Assembly: GCF_001050235.1 (NCBI RefSeq)
Contig: NZ_DF967972.1
Location: forward strand, 3,500,724-3,564,723
Direction of reading: 5' to 3'
Length of the DNA stretch: 64,000 nt
Source: Longilinea arvoryzae
GTDB lineage: Bacteria > Chloroflexota > Anaerolineae > Anaerolineales > Anaerolineaceae
Below the pieces are notes generated by a model. The model had not been told where the DNA came from. It ran no database searches and saw nothing but the letters and a program-made list of their open reading frames with translations. Positions 26,321-34,531 of the stretch are shown piece by piece; positions within the stretch are counted from its first letter, which is position 1, and each line of letters starts with the position of its first letter. Made by a program: the position numbers and the translations under genes.

Positions 26321-27802
26321 TTAAGGCGCCAGGTTGTAATAGTTATAGACCGCCATCGATAATTTAGCCACCATCACGTTCGCCTGATCCCAGATCACCT
26401 GCGTGGGATGATACACGTAAACTGTCAGGATGTAATTTCCGCCTGAACTGTAAACGATTCCGGCGTCGCTGATGGTGTGAATGACACCGTCGGTTGGGTC
26501 AGTCACCCAGCCGTGTTTGTGCGCAAATTGAGTACCCTCGGGCAAGCCCGCCTGCAGCAGCACGCCGATCTTGTCCAGCACCAGGTAATTGATCATCTGG
26601 CGGCACTCATTTTGAGAAATCTTCCCCGGGAAAACCGCCGCGAAAGTCCCGCCGCCGGTTTGCGAACACTGATAGATGTCCGAAAGCAGCATGCCCATTT
26701 CGGCCGGTGTGGTCTGGTTGTAAGCGTCCGGCGACGTGTACACATCCGTGCGCTGGTTGGCCGGCGTTGAAAATCGCTGCAGCAGAGGCGCGCCGGCATA
26801 GAAATATCCCGCCAGGAAAGTGTTGGGCAGGCCCAGGTCTTCCATATCCTGGGTGAGTTCGAGCGGGCCCAGGTTGGGATCCATTACCTGTTCCATCAAA
26901 CGATCAGCCGGATCGTTTTCGGACCGTTCGATCATCAAAGTCATCAGATCGGCCAAATCCGAAGGCAGTGGTTCGTCTGTGCGTTTAAAAGTCGAGACCA
27001 TAATCGGGATCTTCATCGTCGAAGCAGCCGTAAAGGCAATCCCCGGCGTCACGGTCTCGCCGTTTTGATAGGCAAAATTCAACTCCTGACCGGTTTGCAG
27101 ATCCATCAGGTACAATTCGGTCAGGCCATCGAAATTGGAGGCGTCGATGACCTGCTGAAGCAGGATTTGCAGGTTCTGGAACGACGGCCGCGGCGGGGAC
27201 ACCTGGACAACCGACAGATTGACGACCCGCGCATCCGGAGAACGCAACGCATCGCCGATCAAGGTCACTGCTCGATCGACATCCAATGTCAACCCGGCGG
27301 CGCCGGTCGAGAAATTGGTGCTGCCGGGCACGGGCTGCGCCGCAGCGGCCGGCTGGTCATAGCGGGAAGCGATTTCATCCTTCAGATAGGCGCGCAAGCG
27401 TTCTTCAGAGAATGTGGCCCGCAGAGGAACTTCGCTTGGCGTGGGCAGGCGGTTCCAGAGATAATCCCAGAAAGCTGACCAGAAGGCCTGGTTGACGCGT
27501 TGCTGGTCCGCCACGGCCAGCATGGTTTCCAAACCCAGATCAAAACCGACCACCGATGGCTTGATCTGAATTACGGCGTCGCCGTAATGGATTTCCACCG
27601 GAAAGCTGTAAGCCTGCGTCAACCGTTCAGCCGCTTCCTGTTGGTCCAGGCCACCCACCGGTACGCCCGCGATGACTGTGCCCAGTGCGAAATTGGACCG
27701 AATCCGGCTGTAGGTGACCAGTTGGATAATCAACAACAGCATGGCCAATACGATTAAAACAATCGAAATCCAACGTAAATAAGGAAAGCTTCTTCCTCGC
27801 AA
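26321..27802 (-). CDS. Beta-lactamase-like serine hydrolase with VanW-type N-terminal domain
   Basis: A 493-aa membrane-anchored protein. A transmembrane segment (about 11-29) is followed by a VanW/PG-binding-type domain (VIAGVPVGGLDQQEAAERL...) and a class A beta-lactamase-like domain with STMK (about S261), SEN (about 294-296) and KHG (in FAHKHGWV). These correspond to SxxK, SDN and KTG. It is probably a peptidoglycan-interacting hydrolase or DD-peptidase-like protein rather than a true beta-lactamase; the Glu166 equivalent is not evident. Start TTG with GGAG upstream. Confidence 0.82.
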   Translation of the reverse strand: MRGRSFPYLRWISIVLIVLAMLLLIIQLVTYSRIRSNFALGTVIAGVPVGGLDQQEAAERLTQAYSFPVEIHYGDAVIQIKPSVVGFDLGLETMLAVADQQRVNQAFWSAFWDYLWNRLPTPSEVPLRATFSEERLRAYLKDEIASRYDQPAAAAQPVPGSTNFSTGAAGLTLDVDRAVTLIGDALRSPDARVVNLSVVQVSPPRPSFQNLQILLQQVIDASNFDGLTELYLMDLQTGQELNFAYQNGETVTPGIAFTAASTMKIPIMVSTFKRTDEPLPSDLADLMTLMIERSENDPADRLMEQVMDPNLGPLELTQDMEDLGLPNTFLAGYFYAGAPLLQRFSTPANQRTDVYTSPDAYNQTTPAEMGMLLSDIYQCSQTGGGTFAAVFPGKISQNECRQMINYLVLDKIGVLLQAGLPEGTQFAHKHGWVTDPTDGVIHTISDAGIVYSSGGNYILTVYVYHPTQVIWDQANVMVAKLSMAVYNYYNLAP

Positions 27803-27856
27803 TTTTCAACTCCTCATTGGCGTATCCGCCAGATACGATTCTACCAGATTTAGCGC

Positions 27857-27862
27857 TATACT
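27857..27862 (+). promoter_or_regulatory. -10 box of leaderless promoter, cNMP/PH protein
   Basis: TATACT, 6 nt before the ATG at 27869. Confidence 0.55.
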
Positions 27863-27868
27863 TATCCC

Positions 27869-29536
27869 ATGGGTGACGAAACTTCAGCCGTTGATTTGTT
27901 CGGCCAGATGTCGCTTTTTAACGGCCTGGACACAGATCAACTGGCGCAAATCGCAGAACACACCCCTACCCTGGTGCTCTCCAGAAATGAGATCGTATAC
28001 GAGCAGGGCAGCGAATCGGATACATTTTATATCATTCTCAGCGGACACGTTCAACTCATTCGCGCGTTTCATCAGGCAGAACGGTCCCTGGGTGTGCTGG
28101 AAGATAGCGACTATTTTGGCCAGGAAGCTCTGGAACCCGCCCAACTGCGGCAGACGAGCGCCAAAGCCGCCACGGATATCGTAGTCCTGGTATTTGCAGC
28201 CGATTATATAAAAGAACTGATCGAACGTTATCCGGTGTTGAAGAAACGCTTCAAAATCATCACCGACAGTTTTCGCTTTTTTCTACAACTGGATTTCCCC
28301 TGGCTGGGCCCGCGCGAATCGATCTATTATATTGGCCGGCGCCACATTGCCTATCTGATTCCCCGGCTAATCCTGCCGGGTCTGATGATCCTGTTGCTGC
28401 TGCCGTTGTGGATCTCTCTGTATGTCTCCCTTCACATGCTGATCTTTTTCTATTTGATTCTGGCCACAGCCCTGATCGGCGCAGCCTGGGTGACCTGGGT
28501 GGCCTTCGATTGGAGCAACGACTATTCGATCATCACCAACCGGCGCGTTTTGTTTCAGGAGAAAATCATCCTGATCTATGACAGTCGCCAGGAAGTCCCC
28601 CTGGACGCGGTGTTGGCGGATGATGTGACCACCAGCCAGATCGGGCGTTGGTTCGATTTCGGCGATTTGATCATCCGCACCTATACCGGCGCCATTACCC
28701 TGCCCGGAATTTCCATGCCGTCCGAGGTCAAGGTTCTGCTGGATAACCGCCGCCAGCGGGCCAATATTCGCGCCCAGCGGAATAAGCGTCAGACGATCCG
28801 CAGCACCATTCGCCAGCACCTGGGCATCGACGAAGAAATGCCCACCGAATCTTCATCCGAAGAAGCGATCAAGCCGACCATCCACACCGGCACCCTGCCC
28901 AACGCGCTTTCGAACCTGTTCATGCTGCGTACCGAAGTCAACGGGGTCATCACCTATCGAACCCACTGGTTCATTTTATTGAGTAAAGTGGCTCTCCCCT
29001 CTTTACTCCTTTTCCTGACCCTGACCTTGCTGATCGCTCGACTGGTCAATGCGGTTACATTTTTGAGCATTCCATCCACAGTACTGCTCTGCCTTTTGCT
29101 CTTTCTCATCTTTGGCTTATGGGAACTTTACCAGTACGTCGATTGGAGTAATGACCGCTACATCATTACAGACAGGGAACTCATCGACGTCTATAAACGC
29201 CCCCTGGGCGTCGAGCAAAAACGCACCGCGCCGTTGGAAAATATCCTGAGCATCGATTACGAGCGTCCCAACCTGATTCACCTGATCCTGAACTTCGGCA
29301 CGGTTTACATTCGCATTGGTGAAGCCTCATTGACCTTCAATAACGTTTTCAATCCGGCCGATGTCCAACGGGAAATTTTCGAACGCTTCTTGAGCAAAAA
29401 ATTACAGAAACAGCAACAAAGCGACGCAGACGATCAGCGTCGGCTGGCGGAATGGCTGGAAATCTACCACCAGGAAGTTACCGGCCCGGTCGCGGGAGAA
29501 GAAAATCCGGATGACGAAGAGGAAGAAAACGAGTAA
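27869..29536 (+). CDS. Cyclic-nucleotide-binding domain protein with two bacterial PH domains
   Basis: A 555-aa protein. Residues about 10-130 are a Crp-type cNMP-binding fold (FNGLDTDQLAQIAEHTP, YEQGSESDTFYIILSGHV). A pair of membrane helices leads into a bPH2/DUF304-like domain (WSNDYSIITNRRVLFQEKI). A linker, a second helix pair and a second PH domain (WSNDRYIITDRELIDVYKRP) follow, then an acidic tail. The duplicated helices-plus-PH unit is clear. It has no DNA-binding or channel part, so the nucleotide would signal to a membrane-surface protein. The short 5' end is leaderless. Confidence 0.8.
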   Translation: MGDETSAVDLFGQMSLFNGLDTDQLAQIAEHTPTLVLSRNEIVYEQGSESDTFYIILSGHVQLIRAFHQAERSLGVLEDSDYFGQEALEPAQLRQTSAKAATDIVVLVFAADYIKELIERYPVLKKRFKIITDSFRFFLQLDFPWLGPRESIYYIGRRHIAYLIPRLILPGLMILLLLPLWISLYVSLHMLIFFYLILATALIGAAWVTWVAFDWSNDYSIITNRRVLFQEKIILIYDSRQEVPLDAVLADDVTTSQIGRWFDFGDLIIRTYTGAITLPGISMPSEVKVLLDNRRQRANIRAQRNKRQTIRSTIRQHLGIDEEMPTESSSEEAIKPTIHTGTLPNALSNLFMLRTEVNGVITYRTHWFILLSKVALPSLLLFLTLTLLIARLVNAVTFLSIPSTVLLCLLLFLIFGLWELYQYVDWSNDRYIITDRELIDVYKRPLGVEQKRTAPLENILSIDYERPNLIHLILNFGTVYIRIGEASLTFNNVFNPADVQREIFERFLSKKLQKQQQSDADDQRRLAEWLEIYHQEVTGPVAGEENPDDEEEENE

Positions 29537-29581
29537 AATAAGGCCGTAGTTCTACTGATTTACCCGGTAAAGAGAGAAAAA

Positions 29582-30091
29582 ATGGCAATTCGTCAAATCG
29601 TTTTCTTACCCGATCCCGTTCTACGGCGAAAGGCGCATAAAGTAACAAACTTCGATTCCGATCTGCAGGTGCTGATCGATGATATGGTGGATACCCTGCG
29701 CGATGCCCCCGGCGTCGGGCTGGCGGCCCCGCAGGTGGGCGTTTCGCAGCGCGTGGTCGTCATCGAGTATCAGGAAGACGAAGAGGATGACGATTCTCCC
29801 AAGAAACTGTACGTCATCGTCAACCCGGAGATCATCCAGACCTCGGAAGAAACCGAAATGGGGATCGAAGGCTGCCTTTCGATCCCAGAATTGGTTGGCG
29901 AAGTAGAACGCCATTTGGCCATCACCGTCAAAGCACTCAACCGCCGCGGACAACCCGTGAAATATAAAGTCAGCGGCTGGCTGGCGCGCATCTTCCAGCA
30001 TGAAATCGACCATCTGGACGGGGTCATGTACACGGATCGCGCTACGCGAGTGTGGAAACCGCGTGAGGGAGAAGAAGCGCCGGTCGATTAG
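29582..30091 (+). CDS. def: Peptide deformylase
   Basis: A 169-aa enzyme with all three motifs: GVGLAAPQVG, EGCLSIP and QHEIDHLDG (Fe/Zn ligands Cys and two His, catalytic Glu). It removes the formyl group from nascent proteins. An acidic insert (EDEEDDDSP) lies between motifs 1 and 2. It is 1 nt from recF and probably translationally coupled to it. Confidence 0.95.
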   Translation: MAIRQIVFLPDPVLRRKAHKVTNFDSDLQVLIDDMVDTLRDAPGVGLAAPQVGVSQRVVVIEYQEDEEDDDSPKKLYVIVNPEIIQTSEETEMGIEGCLSIPELVGEVERHLAITVKALNRRGQPVKYKVSGWLARIFQHEIDHLDGVMYTDRATRVWKPREGEEAPVD

Positions 30092-30092
30092 C

Positions 30093-31295
30093 ATGCACCT
30101 GTCGCATCTTTCACTGACCAATTTTCGCGCGTTCACCCGCCTGGACATGGATTTGCCTGGGCGGATTCTTTTGTTGGTGGGCGACAACGCCCAGGGAAAA
30201 ACCAGCCTGCTGGAAGCCGTCTATTATCTGGCGACCTTCAGCTCATTTCACGCTCAAAACGATCGCCAGTTGATCAACTTCGTTGCCGGTCAGTCCGCCC
30301 AGGCGGTCACCCGTCTGGTGGCCGATTATCAGGTCGACACCCACAAACATCGCCTCGAAGTACGTCTGATTTTGGAAGCCGTTGGCGCAAATGGCACCCG
30401 GCTCCGCAAGGAAATCCTGGTCGACGGGGTGAAGCGCTCGGCCAACGAAGCCTTGGGTAAATTCACGGCCGTCATCCTTCTGCCGCAAATGACGCATATT
30501 CTCGAAGGCGGGCCCGAAGAAAGACGCCGTTACCTGAACCTGGCGATCTCCCAGGCGATTCCGGGCTACGCTCAGGCTTTAGCTGACTATACGCAGGCAA
30601 TTACCCAGCGCAATGCGCTTCTCAAGCAACTGAATGAACGCGGCGGCGACCCCGGGCAGCTGGCTTATTGGGACGAAATGGTTGCTTCGCGCGGCGCCGT
30701 TCTCATCTATAATCGCATTCACGCCATCGAAGAATTGGAACGCCTTGCAGCGCGCACGCACGACCGCCTGACGCACGGCGCCGAAGTGCTTCGCCTGGTC
30801 TACCATCCCTCCTTCGATCCCCTGCCCATGCCCGAAGGGCAATACACGCTGCCCATGCAAACCACCCTTCAACGTACCAGCCTGGGCGTTGAAAAAATCC
30901 GTCAGGGTTTTCTGCAGCGGCTCTCCGAAATTCGGGGCGAAGAAATAGCCCGCGGCGTGACCACCATCGGTCCCCACCGCGATGAAATTCGCTTTCTCGG
31001 CAACGCCATCGACCTCGGCGATTTTGGCTCGCGCGGCCAGGTTCGCACGACGCTGCTTTCCCTAAAACTGGCGGAAGTGGATTGGCTGAAAGAGAAAACC
31101 GGCCATTGGCCTGTTTTGCTGTTGGATGAAACGCTGGCGGAACTGGATTTGCAACGCCGCGCCGATCTGCTGGAATACCTTAGCCACTGCGAGCAGGCCC
31201 TGCTCACCACCACCGATTTGCACCTCTTCTCCGAGGAATTTGTGGCTCAAAGCAAGGTATGCCGGGTCGAAAGCGGCATCGTCAGTTTGGAATAA
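30093..31295 (+). CDS. recF: DNA replication and repair protein RecF
   Basis: A 400-aa SMC-like ATPase with Walker A GDNAQGKTSLLEAV, signature GGPEERRRYLNLAI and Walker B PVLLLDETLAELD. It loads RecA at gaps with RecOR. The start at 30093 is 1 nt after the def stop (an upstream in-frame ATG lies inside def). The frame and length are normal for RecF. It is not next to dnaA/dnaN as in many bacteria. Confidence 0.94.
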   Translation: MHLSHLSLTNFRAFTRLDMDLPGRILLLVGDNAQGKTSLLEAVYYLATFSSFHAQNDRQLINFVAGQSAQAVTRLVADYQVDTHKHRLEVRLILEAVGANGTRLRKEILVDGVKRSANEALGKFTAVILLPQMTHILEGGPEERRRYLNLAISQAIPGYAQALADYTQAITQRNALLKQLNERGGDPGQLAYWDEMVASRGAVLIYNRIHAIEELERLAARTHDRLTHGAEVLRLVYHPSFDPLPMPEGQYTLPMQTTLQRTSLGVEKIRQGFLQRLSEIRGEEIARGVTTIGPHRDEIRFLGNAIDLGDFGSRGQVRTTLLSLKLAEVDWLKEKTGHWPVLLLDETLAELDLQRRADLLEYLSHCEQALLTTTDLHLFSEEFVAQSKVCRVESGIVSLE

Positions 31296-32006
31296 TTACA
31301 GAGATTTTTTGGCAGCCAGGCCCACCCGGCGCGGATATTGCGGGGGCGTGCCGGCAATTTTATCGATAATGACCAGGAAGCGTTCCTCGGCAATGCCGGG
31401 CAGTAGCACCGGTTTGAGCTGCCGCAAGCGTCCCCCCAACAATTTGATGGCCCGTTCAGCCTGCTGCACTTCCGCCGGTCCGCCCTCACCCTTTTGGGCC
31501 AGCACCCCGCCGCCGATCCGGACCAATGGAAGAAGGTATTCCACAAGCACCGGCAGGTTGGCAACGGCTCGCGCCACCGCCCAATCGTATTGCTCGCGGT
31601 GAGCGGCCTGCTGCCCGATTTCCTCCGCCCGCGCCTGCAGTACCAGGACTTTTTCGAGTCCCAGTTCCTTAACCACCAGCCGGCAAAAATCGGCCTTCTT
31701 GCCGACCGATTCGACCAGGGTGAGCTGCATGCCGGGATTCATGATCTTCAGTGGGATACCCGGGAAACCCGCCCCGGTACCGACGTCGATCAAGCGTCCG
31801 GGTGGGTTGTCGCGCCAGGCCTGGATGCAGGTCATGGAATCCAGGAAATGCTTGGTTCGAACGCCTTCCACATCGCGCACGGCGGTGAGGTTAAATCGCG
31901 CATTCCACTCCATCAAGAGCTGCTCGTAACGTTGAAAAGCAGCCATCTGCCGGGCGGATAGCTTCAAACCAATCAAATCTTGCATTTCTTTACACAATTT
32001 TTCCAT
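31296..32006 (-). CDS. rsmG: 16S rRNA (guanine527-N7)-methyltransferase RsmG
   Basis: A 236-aa protein with MEWNARFNLTAV, the SAM loop DVGTGAGFPGIPLKI and LVESVGKKADF, typical of RsmG/GidB. It abuts recF tail to tail with no spacer. ATG 32006 is chosen: TATAAT ends 9 nt upstream and the aligned N-terminus begins there. Upstream frame residues are not family-like. Confidence 0.94.
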   Translation of the reverse strand: MEKLCKEMQDLIGLKLSARQMAAFQRYEQLLMEWNARFNLTAVRDVEGVRTKHFLDSMTCIQAWRDNPPGRLIDVGTGAGFPGIPLKIMNPGMQLTLVESVGKKADFCRLVVKELGLEKVLVLQARAEEIGQQAAHREQYDWAVARAVANLPVLVEYLLPLVRIGGGVLAQKGEGGPAEVQQAERAIKLLGGRLRQLKPVLLPGIAEERFLVIIDKIAGTPPQYPRRVGLAAKKSL

Positions 32007-32015
32007 GCCAGCCTT

Positions 32016-32021
32016 ATTATA
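32016..32021 (-). promoter_or_regulatory. -10 box, rsmG (near-leaderless)
   Basis: TATAAT on the minus strand, 9 nt before the ATG at 32006. Confidence 0.55.
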
Positions 32022-32109
32022 CTTGCGGATATGAATTGGCAATAAATGAAAATTAGAAAAGTTTGCGATTCCAAATTTGTGAGTTGGCGCCAATTCGGCA
32101 CAGGTGCAT

Positions 32110-32115
32110 TAAAAT
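32110..32115 (+). promoter_or_regulatory. -10 box, PIG-L deacetylase gene
   Basis: TAAAAT, 8 nt before the ATG at 32124; no SD. Confidence 0.5.
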
Positions 32116-32123
32116 AATTGGTC

Positions 32124-32864
32124 ATGAAGAGCCATTGGATCTTTCTGTCTCCCCACCTGGATGACGCGGTGCTCTCCTGCGGCGGGATGATCTGGCAGCA
32201 AATTCAGGCCGGCGGGCGGGTGGAAATTTGGACGGTCTGCGCGGGTGAGCCGCCCGCTGGGCCGCCGCCCGAATTCGCGGTCCAGATCGAAAAACGTTGG
32301 CGGACCGGAACGCAATCGGTTGCGGCGCGGCGGGCTGAAGACATCGCTGCCTGTGAGCGGTTGGGTGTACAGGCCGTGCATCTGGACCTGCCGGATTGCA
32401 TTTACCGGCGTCTGCCGGATGGCAGCCCGCTGGTGAATGGTGAAGAGGACCTGTGGCAGCCGCTTCCTGACACTGAACTGCCGCGAGTGGATGAATTGGC
32501 CGGTCTACTTGCCCGCTGTTTGCCGACCCGCTGCCGGCTGGCCGCTCCTCTTTCCATGGGGGATCACATCGATCACCGGCTGGTTCGAACCGCTGCGCTG
32601 AAATTAAAGCGCGCGATCCATTTCTACGCCGATTTCCCTTATGCGGCCCATTCGAATATGAATCTGCGATCGTACATCCAATCGGACTGGCGGCGGGAAC
32701 GGTTTACGGTCTCGGAAGCCGCCCTGGATGCCTGGCAGTCCGCGGTGGCCTGCTATGCTTCGCAGCTCTCTTCTTTCTGGAGTGGGAAGGACGAAATGCG
32801 CGCTGCCTTGCGCAGATATAGCCAACAGGGCGGCGGCAGCTTACTATTTCGCAAACCAGAATAA
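32124..32864 (+). CDS. PIG-L/LmbE-family deacetylase
   Basis: A 246-aa enzyme with the zinc motif SPHLDDAVLSCGG near the N-terminus and a second His site in MGDHIDHRLV. Family members remove acetyl from N-acetylglucosamine conjugates (mycothiol, bacillithiol, GPI-like substrates). The substrate is not inferable. The C-terminal segment (AVACYASQLSSFW) matches the family's closing helix. It is followed 48 bp later by the envelope operon but seems to have a separate promoter. Confidence 0.88.
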   Translation: MKSHWIFLSPHLDDAVLSCGGMIWQQIQAGGRVEIWTVCAGEPPAGPPPEFAVQIEKRWRTGTQSVAARRAEDIAACERLGVQAVHLDLPDCIYRRLPDGSPLVNGEEDLWQPLPDTELPRVDELAGLLARCLPTRCRLAAPLSMGDHIDHRLVRTAALKLKRAIHFYADFPYAAHSNMNLRSYIQSDWRRERFTVSEAALDAWQSAVACYASQLSSFWSGKDEMRAALRRYSQQGGGSLLFRKPE

Positions 32865-32897
32865 AAGTTCATGCGCATATATTTCCGAAAGCTTATG

Positions 32898-32906
32898 TGC
32901 TATACT
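32898..32906 (+). promoter_or_regulatory. Extended -10 promoter of the 32913-41703 operon (leaderless)
   Basis: TGC immediately precedes TATACT (32901-32906); the ATG at 32913 follows 6 nt later. It is the only strong promoter seen before the eight-gene run. Confidence 0.65.
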
Positions 32907-32912
32907 GTTACC

Positions 32913-33164
32913 ATGCAGGCAGACCGTACCTATTGGCCGGCTTGGGGTCGATTCTTGCATCGGTGGGGATTAGCCGAACCATTTGCCGTATTGATCGAAA
33001 CTGCCGGTCCGCTCAAATTGCTTTTTGCACAACTGGTTTACCTTGGTCAGCCGCTATTTACCAGCGGCGGCACTCAAAAATGGCAGGCATTTGCCAGCCT
33101 GCTGGAAAACGAAGCGGAAAGCCGGTCCTTTGCCGCGTTTATCCGTAAGGAGGAAGCCCGGTAA
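32913..33164 (+). CDS. Small protein opening the envelope operon, unknown
   Basis: An 83-aa protein with an amphipathic or hydrophobic middle (FAVLIETAGPLKLLFAQLVYLGQPLF) and a charged C-terminus. No family recognised. It overlaps the next start by 1 nt (TAATG), so it is translationally coupled to the DUF6754-like gene. The ATG at 32913 is used rather than the upstream one at 32871, which lies before the promoter. Confidence 0.65.
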   Translation: MQADRTYWPAWGRFLHRWGLAEPFAVLIETAGPLKLLFAQLVYLGQPLFTSGGTQKWQAFASLLENEAESRSFAAFIRKEEAR

Positions 33165-33913
33165 TGAGCATTGAAAGCATCGCTGGCCTGATCATCGTGG
33201 TGGCTGGGATGGGGTTGATGATCCTCTTCTCGCTGCCCTTTGCCAACAAAAAACGAACCGTCTTCCGACCCATCACCGCTTTTATGAGCCTGCGCCGCGG
33301 CATCGGCCTGGCTGTGGAACAGGGCACACGCTTGCACATCTCCCTGGGTAAAGGCGACCTGCTGAGCAGCAATAACACCTCGGCGTTGGTCGGCCTGACA
33401 ACCCTGGAGCGTATCGCCCGATTGAGCACCGCCAGCGACCGACCGACCGTGGCCACATCGGGCAGCGGCAGCCTGGCCATCCTGAGTCAGGACAGCCTGC
33501 ACGCTGCCTACCGTATCGCCAATGCCGCCGAACAGTACGACCCCGACCGCGGGCGTCTGGCTGGTCCAACGCCGTTTTCGTATGTCGCCGGTGTTTTACC
33601 CGTCGTGCGCAGCGAGCATGTTTCCACTCACCTTTTGATTGGCAATTTTGGCCCGGAGATCGGCATCGTCACCGAAGAAGCCGATCAGGTTTCCGCTTTC
33701 ACCCTGGCCGCCAGCGATTCACTGCCCGCGCAGGCGGTGCTCTACGCCACCACTCAGGAGCCCTTGATCGGTGAAGAGCTGTACGCCGTTCCGGCCTACC
33801 TGCAGGCTGGCCCGATCTACACCGCCAGCGTGCGCGCCCAGGATATCCTGCGGTACGGATTAGCCGGAATCATCCTGGTGGCCGTCATCTTAACAATGGT
33901 GGGAATCTTATGA
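33164..33913 (+). CDS. DUF6754-like membrane protein
   Basis: A 249-aa protein: an N-terminal membrane helix, a soluble alpha/beta domain (GIGLAVEQGTRLHISLGKGD, THLLIGNFGPEIGIVTEEAD) and a C-terminal helix (ILRYGLAGIILVAVILTMV). This matches the uncharacterised DUF6754 pattern familiar in Chloroflexota. The central domain probably faces one side of the membrane between two anchors. Overlaps both neighbours by 1-4 nt. Confidence 0.75.
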   Translation: MSIESIAGLIIVVAGMGLMILFSLPFANKKRTVFRPITAFMSLRRGIGLAVEQGTRLHISLGKGDLLSSNNTSALVGLTTLERIARLSTASDRPTVATSGSGSLAILSQDSLHAAYRIANAAEQYDPDRGRLAGPTPFSYVAGVLPVVRSEHVSTHLLIGNFGPEIGIVTEEADQVSAFTLAASDSLPAQAVLYATTQEPLIGEELYAVPAYLQAGPIYTASVRAQDILRYGLAGIILVAVILTMVGIL

Positions 33914-34527
33914 GAAATCCTGTCGCCACCGCCATCGCCATTGCCGTCGGCATGATCATCCTAATCGGTTATTTCATCCCCCTCGGGATTCTCACGAATC
34001 TTCGCACTTACTTGCTCGATTGGGCCATTGGCCTGGCGGGCGTCGCATCACTGGTCGCCATCATCAATCTGGTGCAGGTGCACCTTCATAAGATTCGCGA
34101 TAAGCGCGAACCGGATCGTTTCAGCATCTTTTTGATCATTGCTTTTCTGGCGACCTTTGTGGCAGGGTTGATTCTCGGACCGGCTTCAGGCACTTTCCAG
34201 AATATCATTACCTCCATTCAGATACCCATCGAGGCCAGCCTCATGGCCGTTTTGGCCGTCAGCCTGACCTACGCGAGCCTGCGATTGTTCAAGCGCCGCA
34301 AGGGCTGGATGGCTTTGTTATTCGTGATCAGCACCGTTGTTTTTCTGGTGGTCGGCAGCGGTTTTCTTTCGATCGGTTCCCAAATTCCACTGCTGCGCGA
34401 TATTCTCGGGGCAATCAACATGCTGCCCATTGCCGGCGCGCGTGGAATCCTACTCGGGGTTGCCCTGGGTGGATTGACCACCGGTCTGCGAATTCTGATG
34501 GGCGCCGACCGCCCGTATAGTGGATAA
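33910..34527 (+). CDS. Polytopic membrane protein, unknown
   Basis: A 205-aa protein with about six hydrophobic segments, a basic loop (KIRDKREPDRF) and another (RLFKRRKGW). No enzymatic motif. ATGA overlap with the upstream gene. It is likely a membrane subunit of the complex encoded by this operon. Confidence 0.7.
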   Translation: MRNPVATAIAIAVGMIILIGYFIPLGILTNLRTYLLDWAIGLAGVASLVAIINLVQVHLHKIRDKREPDRFSIFLIIAFLATFVAGLILGPASGTFQNIITSIQIPIEASLMAVLAVSLTYASLRLFKRRKGWMALLFVISTVVFLVVGSGFLSIGSQIPLLRDILGAINMLPIAGARGILLGVALGGLTTGLRILMGADRPYSG

Positions 34528-34531
34528 GCCC

